Below, one piece after another: positions 1-6,984 of a DNA stretch of 16,486 nucleotides (positions within the stretch are counted from its first letter, which is position 1; every line of letters starts with the position of its first letter). The translations under genes were made by a program, and so were the position numbers. Location: NCBI GenBank assembly GCA_900321795.1, contig ONXO01000054.1, forward strand, positions 1-16,486. Direction: 5' to 3'. Source of the stretch: an uncultured Eubacteriales bacterium. GTDB taxonomy: Bacteria > Bacillota_I > Bacilli_A > RF39 > UBA660. Under the pieces are notes generated by a model. It was not told where the DNA came from. It saw only the letters and a list, made by a program, of their open reading frames with translations, and made no database searches.

Positions 1-32
1 GGTTGCAGGTTCAAATCCTGTCTTCCCGACCA
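1..32 (+). tRNA. tRNA-Pro, 3' end only
   Basis: The window opens inside a tRNA. Visible are the last variable-loop bases, a T stem GCAGG (5-9) paired with CCTGT (17-21) around the loop TTCAAAT, the 3' acceptor strand CTTCCCG (22-28), discriminator A and an encoded CCA (30-32). The implied 5' acceptor strand is CGGGAAG, which together with this T arm closely matches the Bacillus proline tRNA. The anticodon lies outside the window, so the proline identity is inferred from remembered family sequence and not read directly. Confidence 0.85.
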
Positions 33-45
33 TTTTGTTATTTAT

Positions 46-71
46 CCTCGTATTTGCGAGGTTTTATTTTT
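46..71 (+). terminator. Terminator after the tRNA
   Basis: A 5-bp stem CCTCG (46-50)/CGAGG (57-61) with a six-base loop is followed by a T-rich tract (62-71). It separates the tRNA transcript from murB. Confidence 0.75.
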
Positions 72-128
72 GTAAAAAATACTTCTTCTTTCTACTTAAT
101 AAAATATATAGTAAAATATATATAGAAG

Positions 129-1010
129 GTGATTACTATTAAAATAGAATGTGAGTACATAAAAGATGAGAGCTTGTCTAAACATACAACATTTAAAGTA
201 GGTGGCAAGTGTGATTATTATTGTTTACCAAAAACACTTGATGAACTTAAAAATATTATGTCTTTAATTAAGAGAAATCATATGCAGTTTAAGGTTATAG
301 GAAATGGCTCTAATTTAATATTTTCCTCTAAAGATTATAAAGGCGTTATTATTAATCTAAAAAATATTAAAGATTGTGAAATGCACAATACTACTGTAAA
401 AATAGATGCTGGCTATAGCTTAAGTAAATTAGCACTAGAAGTATCAAGTAAAGGCTTGAAAGGTCTTGAATTTGCCTGTGGTATACCTGCATCTATAGGT
501 GGAGCAGTGTATATGAATGCTGGAGCTTATGGAAATGATATGTCAAATGTAATAGATTCAGTTACAGTTCTAGATGAAGAAGGAAAGATAAAAGAATTAA
601 AAAATCAAGAATGCAAGTTTTCTTATAGAAAGAGTATTTTCCAAAATAGTAAATATATAATACTAGGTTGCACATTGCATCTTCAAGAAGGAAATAAAGA
701 AGAAATATTATCTTTAATAAACGAGAGAAGAGAAAGAAGAATTTTTTCTCAGCCACTAGACAAACCTACTGCAGGAAGTGTGTTTAAAAATCCGGAAGGA
801 TTAAAAGCTTGGGAATTAATAGATAAAGCAGGATTAAGAGGTAAAACTATAGGTGGAGCTAGCGTAAGTGAAAAACATGCTAACTTCATAGTTAACAATG
901 GAAATGCTACTGGAGAAGATATAAAGGATTTAATAGAATTAATTCAAAGAAAAGTTAAAGAAAAATATAATATAAATTTAAAACTTGAACAAGAATTAGT
1001 AAACTTTTAA
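129..1010 (+). CDS. murB: UDP-N-acetylenolpyruvoylglucosamine reductase MurB
   Basis: MurB is the cytosolic FAD/NADPH enzyme that reduces enolpyruvyl-UDP-GlcNAc to UDP-N-acetylmuramate, the second committed step of peptidoglycan precursor synthesis. The 293 residues are near the usual family length. Visible motifs are the substrate-side LSKHTTFKVGG (16-26), the FAD-binding GNGSNL (58-63), GIPASIGGAVYMNAGAYG (118-135), the catalytic-region SYRKS (R167), the proton-donor serine in AGSVFKNP (S217) and a C-terminal glutamate in LEQEL (E289). It lacks the long Tyr loop of E. coli MurB, so it is the short Gram-positive form. The start is uncertain: GTG at 129 lies inside the AGAAGGTG ribosome-binding sequence (124-131), and an ATT at 138 is better spaced from it. 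It stands alone between tRNA-Pro and a regulator. No convincing promoter was found; a weak TTGTAA (70-75) plus TACTTA (93-98) is possible. Confidence 0.95.
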   Translation: MITIKIECEYIKDESLSKHTTFKVGGKCDYYCLPKTLDELKNIMSLIKRNHMQFKVIGNGSNLIFSSKDYKGVIINLKNIKDCEMHNTTVKIDAGYSLSKLALEVSSKGLKGLEFACGIPASIGGAVYMNAGAYGNDMSNVIDSVTVLDEEGKIKELKNQECKFSYRKSIFQNSKYIILGCTLHLQEGNKEEILSLINERRERRIFSQPLDKPTAGSVFKNPEGLKAWELIDKAGLRGKTIGGASVSEKHANFIVNNGNATGEDIKDLIELIQRKVKEKYNINLKLEQELVNF

Positions 1011-1052
1011 TAAAGTTTGTGTTACAATATAATTTATGAAAGGAGTAAACTC

Positions 1053-1754
1053 ATGGATATTAATAAAGTAGCTGAAAATATACTTAACATTAGAAAAGAA
1101 AATAACTTATCACAAAGTGAGTTTGCTTCTAGACTTAATGTAACAAATCAAGCTGTTAGTAAATGGGAAAATAAAAGAGGCATTCCTGATATAGAAACAA
1201 TGCTTAAAATAAGTAAAGAATTTGATATAAGCTTAGATGAAATAATAAATGGTAAGAAATATAAACCTAAAACAAATAAAGTATATATTTTGCTTATAGC
1301 TTTAATAATAATAGTATTATCGTTTTGTGTATATCTATTAACTAGAGAAAACAATATATCACAGTTTGCATCTATCACTACGGTTAAAGATAGCTTTTCA
1401 CTGAGGGGATTTATTGTACAAAATAAAACAAGTGCATCTATTTACATATCAAATATAACGTGTAATGATACAATTAGTGAAGAAGAAAAATACTTAGCAG
1501 TTGAAATGATGCTTTATGAAGATTTAATAGATGATTATAAAATAATATCTAAATATGGCAATCTTGATAAAAATGAAAACAATAAAGCTTATTCATTACA
1601 AGAGCTAATTAATGAAGTAGAATTAGTTGTAGAAGATTTTGAAAATAAATGTCCAAATATTGAAGGACATAATTATATAATACTTTTAAATGCCTTAACT
1701 AAAGATGAAGAGGTTGTTTCTTATAAACTTCCATTATCATTAACTAGTATATAA
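1053..1754 (+). CDS. Membrane-anchored XRE-family (HTH_3) regulator
   Basis: This is a 233-residue protein with an N-terminal helix-turn-helix domain (about residues 5-62; LSQSEFASRLNVTNQAVSKW is the recognition region). A short basic linker and one transmembrane helix follow (about 76-97). The remaining roughly 135 residues would lie outside the cell and are not recognised. The start is ATG 1053, preceded by AAAGGAG at 7 bases spacing; an upstream TTG at 1017 in the same frame has no ribosome binding site. A -10-like TATAAT (1028-1033) lies just upstream without a clear -35. XRE-TM proteins usually act as DNA-binding regulators, here possibly sensing an external or membrane signal. Its targets are unknown. 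The downstream neighbours are exported redox proteins, so a link to envelope redox state is only a guess. Confidence 0.8.
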   Translation: MDINKVAENILNIRKENNLSQSEFASRLNVTNQAVSKWENKRGIPDIETMLKISKEFDISLDEIINGKKYKPKTNKVYILLIALIIIVLSFCVYLLTRENNISQFASITTVKDSFSLRGFIVQNKTSASIYISNITCNDTISEEEKYLAVEMMLYEDLIDDYKIISKYGNLDKNENNKAYSLQELINEVELVVEDFENKCPNIEGHNYIILLNALTKDEEVVSYKLPLSLTSI

Positions 1755-1779
1755 CAAGTAAACGCAGAGTTTATAAATT

Positions 1780-1803
1780 TAAACAATTAGTTTATTTGTT
1801 TTT
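1780..1803 (+). terminator. Possible weak terminator after the XRE gene
   Basis: A short stem TAAAC (1780-1784)/GTTTA (1790-1794) with loop AATTA is followed by a T-rich run containing seven consecutive Ts. The stem has only one G-C pair, so it is weak. Confidence 0.4.
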
Positions 1804-1824
1804 TTATTTATTATGTGATAAACT
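1796..1824 (+). promoter_or_regulatory. Candidate SigA promoter for the exported thioredoxin pair
   Basis: TTGTTT (1796-1801) and an extended -10, TG-A-TAAACT (1816-1824), are 17 bp apart. The -10 is a weak match to TATAAT. It is the best candidate in the 122-base gap before the first thioredoxin-fold gene. Confidence 0.35.
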
Positions 1825-1876
1825 TAAAAACAGAAAGGAGTAAGAATATTTAATATTTTTAGAAAGTGAGGTAATT

Positions 1877-2530
1877 ATGAAAAAAGCATTAAGATTATTA
1901 GCTATAGTACTTACTAGTTTAGTTTTTCTTCCAAATGTATTAAAAGCAGAAGATATAGAAGATTATAAAACACTAAACTATAGAGATACATTAAAAGCTG
2001 AAGAAATGGAAGAAGTGTTCACTAATTATAAAGAGAGTGATGATCAAATAACTATCTATTTATTTAGAGGTCAAGGATGTGGCTATTGCCGTGCATTCTT
2101 AACATTTATGAACTCTATAACAGAAGAGTATGGTAAATACTTTAAGATGGTTACATTTGAAGTGTGGAATGATGACAAAAACTGGGATTTAATGACAAAT
2201 GTTAGTAATTTTATGAATAACCCAGCTGGTGGTGTTCCTTATATTATAATTGGTGATAAAGTTATACCTGGATATAATGAAAGATATGATGATACCATTA
2301 AGAATGCTATAGTAAGTGAATACAATAAAGATGAAGATGAAAGATATGATGCATTATATGAATACTTTCATCAAAAGACTGATGTAAGAAATACTACTGT
2401 AATAATATGGAATGGTGTGTTCACTTTAGTTGGAATAGCTGTTGTTTTAATATTTGTAAACTATAGGTTTAAAAAATTAGAAAATCTTTTAGTTAATAGT
2501 GAATCTAAACAAGATAATAAAAGAAAATAA
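1877..2530 (+). CDS. Exported membrane-tethered thioredoxin-fold protein (CGYC)
   Basis: This 217-residue protein has a signal peptide or N-terminal anchor (residues 1-24, MKKALRLLAIVL..., with LKAE as a possible cleavage region). A thioredoxin-like domain follows (about 45-150) with the redox motif CGYC (68-71) and a probable cis-proline in GGVPY (P121). A C-terminal transmembrane helix (about 176-194) precedes a charged cytoplasmic tail. The catalytic domain would therefore face outside the membrane, where it could oxidise, reduce or isomerise disulfides. CGYC is also the DsbC active-site sequence, but overall the protein does not look like DsbC. The start is ATG 1877 after GTGAGGT. The next gene, 13 bases downstream, encodes a second exported CxxC protein, so the two are probably one operon and may be redox partners. 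The exact reaction is not known. Confidence 0.75.
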   Translation: MKKALRLLAIVLTSLVFLPNVLKAEDIEDYKTLNYRDTLKAEEMEEVFTNYKESDDQITIYLFRGQGCGYCRAFLTFMNSITEEYGKYFKMVTFEVWNDDKNWDLMTNVSNFMNNPAGGVPYIIIGDKVIPGYNERYDDTIKNAIVSEYNKDEDERYDALYEYFHQKTDVRNTTVIIWNGVFTLVGIAVVLIFVNYRFKKLENLLVNSESKQDNKRK

Positions 2531-2543
2531 GGAGTTTAAATTA

Positions 2544-3269
2544 ATGAAAAATAAAATATTATTAGTAGGTGTATTAGTTCTATCACTATTTACACTAACA
2601 GGATGTTTTGGTAAAGAAAAAGAAGAAAGTAAAATAAATAAAGAGGCTGCTTTAGAATTTAAAACTTCATATGAAAGTTTAAATGGCAAAACTAATGCAA
2701 GAGGATTAGAACATAGAACAGTTACAATAAGTGAAGAAAATCCTTTTGTAACTACTACTGCTGAAGAAATTGTTAAAAAAATAGAAAATAAAGAAACATT
2801 CTATGTATATTTTGGAGATAAACTATGTCCTTGGTGCAGAAGTGTTGTAGAAAAAGCTGTAGAGGTAGCAAATAAAAATAAAATATATACTGTTTATTAT
2901 GTACCTATTTGGGATAATGAAGGTAAAGAAATCTTAAGAGATAAATATGTAGTTAATGAAAAAGGAAATTTAGAAAAGACTGTTGAAGGAACTGAAGCAT
3001 ACTTTAAATTACTTGAATACTTTGATTCATTCTTAAGAGATTATACACTTACTAGTGGTGATAAAACAATAATGTCTGGTGAAAAGAGAATATATGCTCC
3101 AAACTTTATGTATGTAGAAAATGGGGTATTAAAAAGAATGACTACTGGTAAGTCAGATAAACAAACTGATTCAAGAGAAGTACTAACTGAAGAAATGTTA
3201 AAAGATGAAGAAGAAGCTTTTAAAACATTTTATTTAGGAGATAGTTGTTCACTTAATGAAGCTTGTTAA
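2544..3269 (+). CDS. Thioredoxin-fold lipoprotein (CPWC)
   Basis: This 241-residue lipoprotein has a type II signal peptide with lipobox LTGC (C21 is the lipidated cysteine). After an acidic/lysine-rich linker comes a thioredoxin-like domain with CPWC (95-98) after YVYFGDKL, and a candidate cis-proline in YAPNFMY (P186). The C-terminus ends in a second cysteine pair, C235 and C241, the last residue of the protein. The active site resembles the thioredoxin-like proteins annotated as bacteriocin-transport accessory proteins in Gram-positives, but no bacteriocin genes are nearby. The chosen start ATG 2544 follows AAGGAG; the frame is open further upstream (TTG 2499) but overlaps the preceding gene and would hide the signal peptide. 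It is most likely an extracytoplasmic thiol oxidoreductase working with the preceding CGYC protein. Confidence 0.75.
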   Translation: MKNKILLVGVLVLSLFTLTGCFGKEKEESKINKEAALEFKTSYESLNGKTNARGLEHRTVTISEENPFVTTTAEEIVKKIENKETFYVYFGDKLCPWCRSVVEKAVEVANKNKIYTVYYVPIWDNEGKEILRDKYVVNEKGNLEKTVEGTEAYFKLLEYFDSFLRDYTLTSGDKTIMSGEKRIYAPNFMYVENGVLKRMTTGKSDKQTDSREVLTEEMLKDEEEAFKTFYLGDSCSLNEAC

Positions 3270-3300
3270 GAAGTAGTGTAAAGCTATTTCTTTTTTTATT
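3268..3300 (+). terminator. Rho-independent terminator after the lipoprotein gene
   Basis: A 9-bp stem AAGAAGTAG (3268-3276)/CTATTTCTT (3284-3292) with a seven-base loop leads into TTTTT. It starts within the stop codon and separates the exported pair from the gpx operon. Confidence 0.8.
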
Positions 3301-3327
3301 GACATGTAAAAATAAATTGTGTACTAT
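3299..3327 (+). promoter_or_regulatory. SigA promoter of the gpx-trxB-trxA-ohrR operon
   Basis: A perfect -35 TTGACA (3299-3304) and -10 TACTAT (3322-3327) are separated by 17 bp. The promoter sits directly behind the preceding terminator and 21 bases upstream of the gpx ATG, so the leader is very short. No clear palindromic OhrR operator could be picked out by eye. Confidence 0.8.
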
Positions 3328-3348
3328 TTAATTAAGGAGAAGGGATAA

Positions 3349-3825
3349 ATGAATATTTATGATTTTATTGTAAAAACTAGAAAGGGAGAAGACTTTAGTT
3401 TAAGTGAATATAAAGGTAAGGTAATGCTTATTGTAAACACTGCAACAGGGTGTGGATTTACTCCTCAATATGAAGGATTAGAAAATCTTTATAAGAAATA
3501 TCATGATAAAGGACTAGAAATACTTGATTTTCCGTGTAATCAGTTTGGTAGACAAGCTCCTGGGACTAATGAAGAAATACACGAGTTTTGTCAGCTTAAA
3601 TACAATACATCGTTTGATCAATTTGCTAAGATAGAAGTTAATGGTAAGAATGAAAGCTCATTATATACTTATTTAAAAGATCAAAAGCATGGCATTATGA
3701 AAGCGATAAAGTGGAACTTTACTAAATTCTTAGTTGATAGAGATGGTAATGTAGTAGATAGATTCGAGCCTACAGTTAAACCTGAAGACATAGAAAAAGA
3801 TATAATTAAATTGTTAGGAGAGTAA
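3349..3825 (+). CDS. gpx: Glutathione-peroxidase-family thiol peroxidase
   Basis: This is a 158-residue cytosolic peroxidase that reduces hydrogen and organic peroxides. It is the cysteine form: the peroxidatic residue is C35 in NTATGCGFTPQY. The family's Gln and Trp-Asn partners are in FPCNQFG (Q65) and WNFTKF (W122, N123). C81 in EFCQLKYN aligns with the resolving cysteine of non-animal GPx proteins, which usually take electrons from thioredoxin and not glutathione. This fits the context, because trxB and trxA follow in the same operon. The start at ATG 3349 has AAGGAGAAGGG upstream. trxB starts only 3 bases after its stop codon. Confidence 0.92.
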   Translation: MNIYDFIVKTRKGEDFSLSEYKGKVMLIVNTATGCGFTPQYEGLENLYKKYHDKGLEILDFPCNQFGRQAPGTNEEIHEFCQLKYNTSFDQFAKIEVNGKNESSLYTYLKDQKHGIMKAIKWNFTKFLVDRDGNVVDRFEPTVKPEDIEKDIIKLLGE

Positions 3826-3828
3826 ATT

Positions 3829-4737
3829 ATGTATGATATTATAGTAGTAGGAGCAGGCCCAGCTGGTTTAACAGCTGCATTGTATGCCCTAAGACCAAAT
3901 AAAAAGGTATTAGTTTTTGAAGCAAAAGCGCCAGGAGGTCAAATATTAAATGCTTCTAAAGTAGAAAATTATCCGGGAATTAAATGCATATCAGGATTTG
4001 ACTATGCAAATGATTTATATAATCAAGTTAAAGACTTGGGCTGTGAGTTTAAGTTTGAGACAGTTATAAGAATAGATGAAAATAATGTTGTATACACTAA
4101 TAATCCAAATAATGATGATACTTATCAAGCTAAAGCAATTATATTAGCAGTGGGAGTAGAAAATAGAAAATTAAATATTCCAGGTGAGTTAGAACTTTTG
4201 GGTAAAGGAGTTTCTTACTGTGCTACATGTGACGGAAACTTTTATAAAGGAAGGGAAGTGGCTGTAGTAGGTGGTGGCAACACAGCTTTAGAAGATGCAG
4301 TTTACTTATCAAATATAGCTTCTAAAGTTTACGTAATACATAGACGTGATGAGTTTAGAGGATAAGATATGTATTTGTCTGAACTTAAGAAAATGCCTAA
4401 TGTGGAGTTTATTCTTAATTCTAATGTATCTAAAATAAACGGAGAAGAAGTTTTAGAAAGTATTGATATTAAAGACAATGATGGAAATGAAATTAACTTA
4501 AAAATTAGTGGCTTGTTCATTGCGGTAGGACAAACACCAAATAATGAAGTATTTACTAACTTAGTGGATTTAAATGAACAGGGTTATTTTGAAAGCCAAG
4601 ATGGACTTCACACTAAGCAAAAAGGAGTTTATATTGCAGGAGATGCAAGAGTAAAAACATTAAGACAACTTACTACAGCTGTATCAGATGGAAGTATAGC
4701 TGCAACTGTTGCTATAAGAGAAATGAGGGAGAATTAA
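3829..4737 (+). pseudogene. trxB: Thioredoxin reductase split by an in-frame TAA
   Basis: Together the two open stretches, 3829-4365 and 4369-4737, make one colinear TrxB of about 302 codons. TrxB is the FAD enzyme that passes electrons from NADPH to thioredoxin. The first part has the FAD-binding GAGPAG (8-13), the redox-active CATC (131-134), the NADPH-binding GGGNTALE (148-155) and HRRDEFR (171-177). The second part has FIAVGQTPNN, the FAD-binding YIAGDAR and RQLTTAVSDGSIAA. Both parts are in the same frame, separated only by TAA (4363-4365) and one Asp codon; a single base change, for example from GAA or AAA, would explain it. All seen motifs are intact, so any inactivation is recent or the sequence is wrong. 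Alternatively ATG 4369, which has AGAGGA six bases upstream, may restart translation and yield two chains. The broken state is seen directly; its meaning is not settled. Confidence 0.85.
4357..4371 (+). promoter_or_regulatory. Internal ribosome binding site and ATG right after the trxB stop
   Basis: AGAGGA (4357-4362), six bases (including the TAA stop) and ATG 4369 form a well-spaced initiation site exactly at the break in trxB. It partly encodes the conserved Arg-Gly of the NADPH site, so it may be coincidence, but it would allow the second half of TrxB to be made by re-initiation. Confidence 0.5.
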
Positions 4738-4738
4738 A

Positions 4739-5041
4739 ATGGTAAGAGAAATAAAAGAAAGTGAATTTGATGAAGTAATAAAGGAAGGAAAAGTATTAGT
4801 TGATTGCTTTGCTACTTGGTGTGGACCCTGTAAGATGCTTTCGCCTATAGTAGATGAATTAGCAGATGAAGTTAAAACATATAGCTTCTACAAACTAGAT
4901 GTAGATGAAGCAAGTGAAGTTCCGGTTAAATATGGTATTATGTCTATTCCAACACTACTAATATTTGAAAATGGTGAACTTAAGGATAAGCTAGTAGGAT
5001 TTAGGACTAAGGAAGAACTTTCTAGTATATTAAATAAATAA
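4739..5041 (+). CDS. trxA: Thioredoxin
   Basis: This is a 100-residue classical thioredoxin, the cytosolic dithiol carrier that reduces the GPx-type peroxidase and other targets. It shows the active site ATWCGPCK (C28, C31), cis-proline in SIPTLLIF (P71) and the C-terminal LVGFRTKEEL. The start ATG 4739 lies one base after the trxB stop, with GAGGGAG (4725-4731) inside the end of trxB as ribosome binding site. Its stop overlaps the next gene's ATG by one base (TAATG). This is a normal-length, intact gene, so its reductase partner being broken is odd. Confidence 0.95.
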   Translation: MVREIKESEFDEVIKEGKVLVDCFATWCGPCKMLSPIVDELADEVKTYSFYKLDVDEASEVPVKYGIMSIPTLLIFENGELKDKLVGFRTKEELSSILNK

Positions 5042-5475
5042 TGAGTGACTTAAAACTTGAAAATCAATTATGTTTTCCTTTATATGCTGCTAGTAAAGAA
5101 CTTATAAAAAAATATAAGTTAGAACTTGATAAGTTTGATTTAACTTATACGCAGTATATAGTTATGCTTGTACTTTGGAAAAATAGTAGTATAAATTTAA
5201 AAACTTTAGGTGAGAGATTAATGCTTGATTCAGGAACACTTACACCACTTCTTAAAAAGCTGGAGAATAAGGGATATATTAAAAGAAAAGTAAGCGATAA
5301 GGATGAAAGAAACTTAGTGATATCTCTTACTAAAGATGGTGAAAAACTAAAAACTAAGTGTGCATATGTTCCTAAAAAGGTTGGTAAATGCCTTGATCTT
5401 GATAAAAGCGAAGCTATAACTCTTTACAGTTTACTTTACAAAGTAATTAGTAATATTAAAGACACTTCTATATAG
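5041..5475 (+). CDS. OhrR-like MarR-family redox regulator
   Basis: This is a 144-residue winged-helix dimeric repressor of the MarR family. The N-terminal KLENQLCFPLYAASKEL carries a cysteine at residue 11 in the same context as the peroxide-sensing cysteine of OhrR (C15 in B. subtilis). Nearby tyrosines (Y36, Y39 in LTYTQYIVML) match the family's sensing pocket. The DNA-binding part follows: LGERLMLDSGTLTPLLKKLENKGYI (56-80) and the wing KVSDKDERNLVISLT (83-97). Two more cysteines, C107 and C117, could form a disulfide with C11 as in 2-Cys OhrR proteins. It is the last gene of the gpx-trx operon and probably represses it until organic peroxide or other thiol stress oxidises C11. No ohr gene is visible. 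Confidence 0.85.
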   Translation: MSDLKLENQLCFPLYAASKELIKKYKLELDKFDLTYTQYIVMLVLWKNSSINLKTLGERLMLDSGTLTPLLKKLENKGYIKRKVSDKDERNLVISLTKDGEKLKTKCAYVPKKVGKCLDLDKSEAITLYSLLYKVISNIKDTSI

Positions 5476-5490
5476 AGGTGTCTTTATCTA
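5458..5490 (+). terminator. Terminator of the gpx-trx-ohrR operon
   Basis: A near-perfect palindrome (5458-5485) pairs AAAGACAC with GTGTCTTT and continues inward through TTCTA/TAGAG with one G-T pair. It includes the ohrR stop codon. The trailing T tract is short (TCTTTAT), so termination may be incomplete. Confidence 0.7.
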
Positions 5491-5519
5491 TTGTAAAACT
5501 AATACTTTTTTGGTACAAT
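5491..5519 (+). promoter_or_regulatory. SigA promoter with extended -10 for the DUF4173 gene
   Basis: TTGTAA (5491-5496), 17 bp, TACAAT (5514-5519), with TGG immediately before the -10. The transcript would have a leader of roughly 70 bases. Confidence 0.75.
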
Positions 5520-5541
5520 TTACTTGAGAAAAAGGCTAATT

Positions 5542-5577
5542 ATGTTTAAAAACATATTATTTAATACGAAAGTATAA
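5542..5577 (+). CDS. Possible 11-codon leader peptide upstream of the DUF4173 gene
   Basis: ATG 5542 reads MFKNILFNTKV and stops with TAA at 5575-5577, just before the ribosome binding site of the main gene. AAAAAGG lies six bases upstream of this ATG. The frame overlaps two small inverted repeats (ATGTTT/AAACAT and ATAC-GAAA-GTAT). In such AT-rich DNA a short frame can arise by chance, so this is tentative. Confidence 0.25.
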   Translation: MFKNILFNTKV

Positions 5578-5597
5578 TAAGTAGGAGGGAAAAAATA

Positions 5598-6974
5598 ATG
5601 TTAATATTTATAATCATATTAAGCTTATTACATTCAATAATGTTTTATAATCTATCATTAGGTTTAAATGTAATAGTGTTTACTATTCCACTTATATCAT
5701 TTATTGTTTATATGTTAGTGAAAAATAATAAAGTTAAAAATAAGAAAGGCTTATTATTTATAATTCCAATAGTTATATTATCTAGCACTTACTTTATATA
5801 TGATAATAGCTTTAGGTACTTTAACTATATAGTAATTCCATTACTATATATATTAATGTATATTTACACTATTAAACCTACATATAATATTCAAGAAGTA
5901 TGTGCAGATATAGTTAATCTTTTATTCGCACCTGTAGATTCAATCGCACCTTTCTTTAGTGAATCTAAAAAGAAGTTACTTGGTATGTCTAATATATCAG
6001 ACGAAGGGAAGAAAAAGCTTAAATCTATTTTAATAGTAGCACCTATTGCAATAGTTGTATTACTACTGCTTTCTAATGCTGATATGATGTTTGGAAGTAT
6101 ATTTAAAGGAATATTTGATGTATTTAAAAACATAAATCTGGATAATATTATTGGAAGATTAGTACTGCTTTTCCTTATATTTACTTATCTAGGAGCAGCT
6201 TTCCATTACTTGCTAAACAAATACAAAAAACCAGAAATAACTGAAATAAATATAAAAATAGAAAACTATACAGTGAGATTACTACTTACAGTACTAAATG
6301 TAATATATGTAGTATTTGACTTTATTCAAATTAGAAGTTTGCTACTTCATCATGTTACAGAAGGGATAGACTATGCTAGTTATGCTCGTCAAGGTTTCTT
6401 TGAACTTATGTTTATATCAGTACTTAACTTAGCATTAATTCTAATAAGTAAACATTCTAAAGAGGACAAGTATACTAAAAGAATGAGTATTTTAATGGTT
6501 GTACTTACATTAATAATAATAGCTTCATCATTTATGAGAATGAATATGTATGAACAAGCTTATGGCTATACATTACTTAGATTACTTGTATATGTTTCGC
6601 TTATAACTGAAGTAATAATGTTAGTACCTACAACTCTTTACATACTTAATTCTAAAGTAAATATACTTAAATATTACATAATAATAGTAACTAGTGTTTA
6701 TACTTTAATAAACTGTGTAAGTGTAGACTATGTAATAGCTTACAATAATATACAAAGATATTATAATTCAAATATGCTTTCTGAGATGGATACTGATTAT
6801 CTAATGAACTACAAGGCAGATAATGTTAATCTTTTAAAAGAGTTGAGAGATAAAACTCATGATAAAAAAATGAAAGAAGACTTAAATAATTATTTAAATG
6901 AAATTAGTGATACATTTAAGACTGATAATATATTTGAATATAATGTTTCTAAAGCTATGGTAAGTAAAAGATAG
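5598..6974 (+). CDS. DUF4173-like multi-spanning membrane protein
   Basis: This 458-residue integral membrane protein has about ten predicted hydrophobic helices. Most are in residues 1-95, 145-210 and 225-380; a soluble loop around 100-140 (SESKKKLLGMSNISDEGKKK) separates the first two groups. It ends in a hydrophilic C-terminal tail. The conserved-looking block YASYARQGFFELMFISVLN and the later YGYTLLRLLVYVSL resemble the DUF4153/DUF4173 family, whose function is unknown. The start at ATG 5598 has GTAGGAGGG upstream. It is transcribed alone, between two terminators and from its own promoter. Confidence 0.75.
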   Translation: MLIFIIILSLLHSIMFYNLSLGLNVIVFTIPLISFIVYMLVKNNKVKNKKGLLFIIPIVILSSTYFIYDNSFRYFNYIVIPLLYILMYIYTIKPTYNIQEVCADIVNLLFAPVDSIAPFFSESKKKLLGMSNISDEGKKKLKSILIVAPIAIVVLLLLSNADMMFGSIFKGIFDVFKNINLDNIIGRLVLLFLIFTYLGAAFHYLLNKYKKPEITEINIKIENYTVRLLLTVLNVIYVVFDFIQIRSLLLHHVTEGIDYASYARQGFFELMFISVLNLALILISKHSKEDKYTKRMSILMVVLTLIIIASSFMRMNMYEQAYGYTLLRLLVYVSLITEVIMLVPTTLYILNSKVNILKYYIIIVTSVYTLINCVSVDYVIAYNNIQRYYNSNMLSEMDTDYLMNYKADNVNLLKELRDKTHDKKMKEDLNNYLNEISDTFKTDNIFEYNVSKAMVSKR

Positions 6975-6984
6975 CGAAGTAATT

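Noticed and set aside
562..756. Minus-strand frames inside murB, the XRE gene, sigE, gatA and gatB
   Set aside because: They lie wholly or mostly antisense to well-supported genes, lack ribosome binding sites and show low-complexity hydrophobic composition.
3349..3825. Selenocysteine-type glutathione peroxidase
   Set aside because: The peroxidatic position is a TGT cysteine codon and there is no in-frame TGA.
4363..4365. TAA reassigned to an amino acid in this genome
   Set aside because: TAA is the normal stop of most genes here, often followed at once by the next start codon or a terminator, so general reassignment is excluded.
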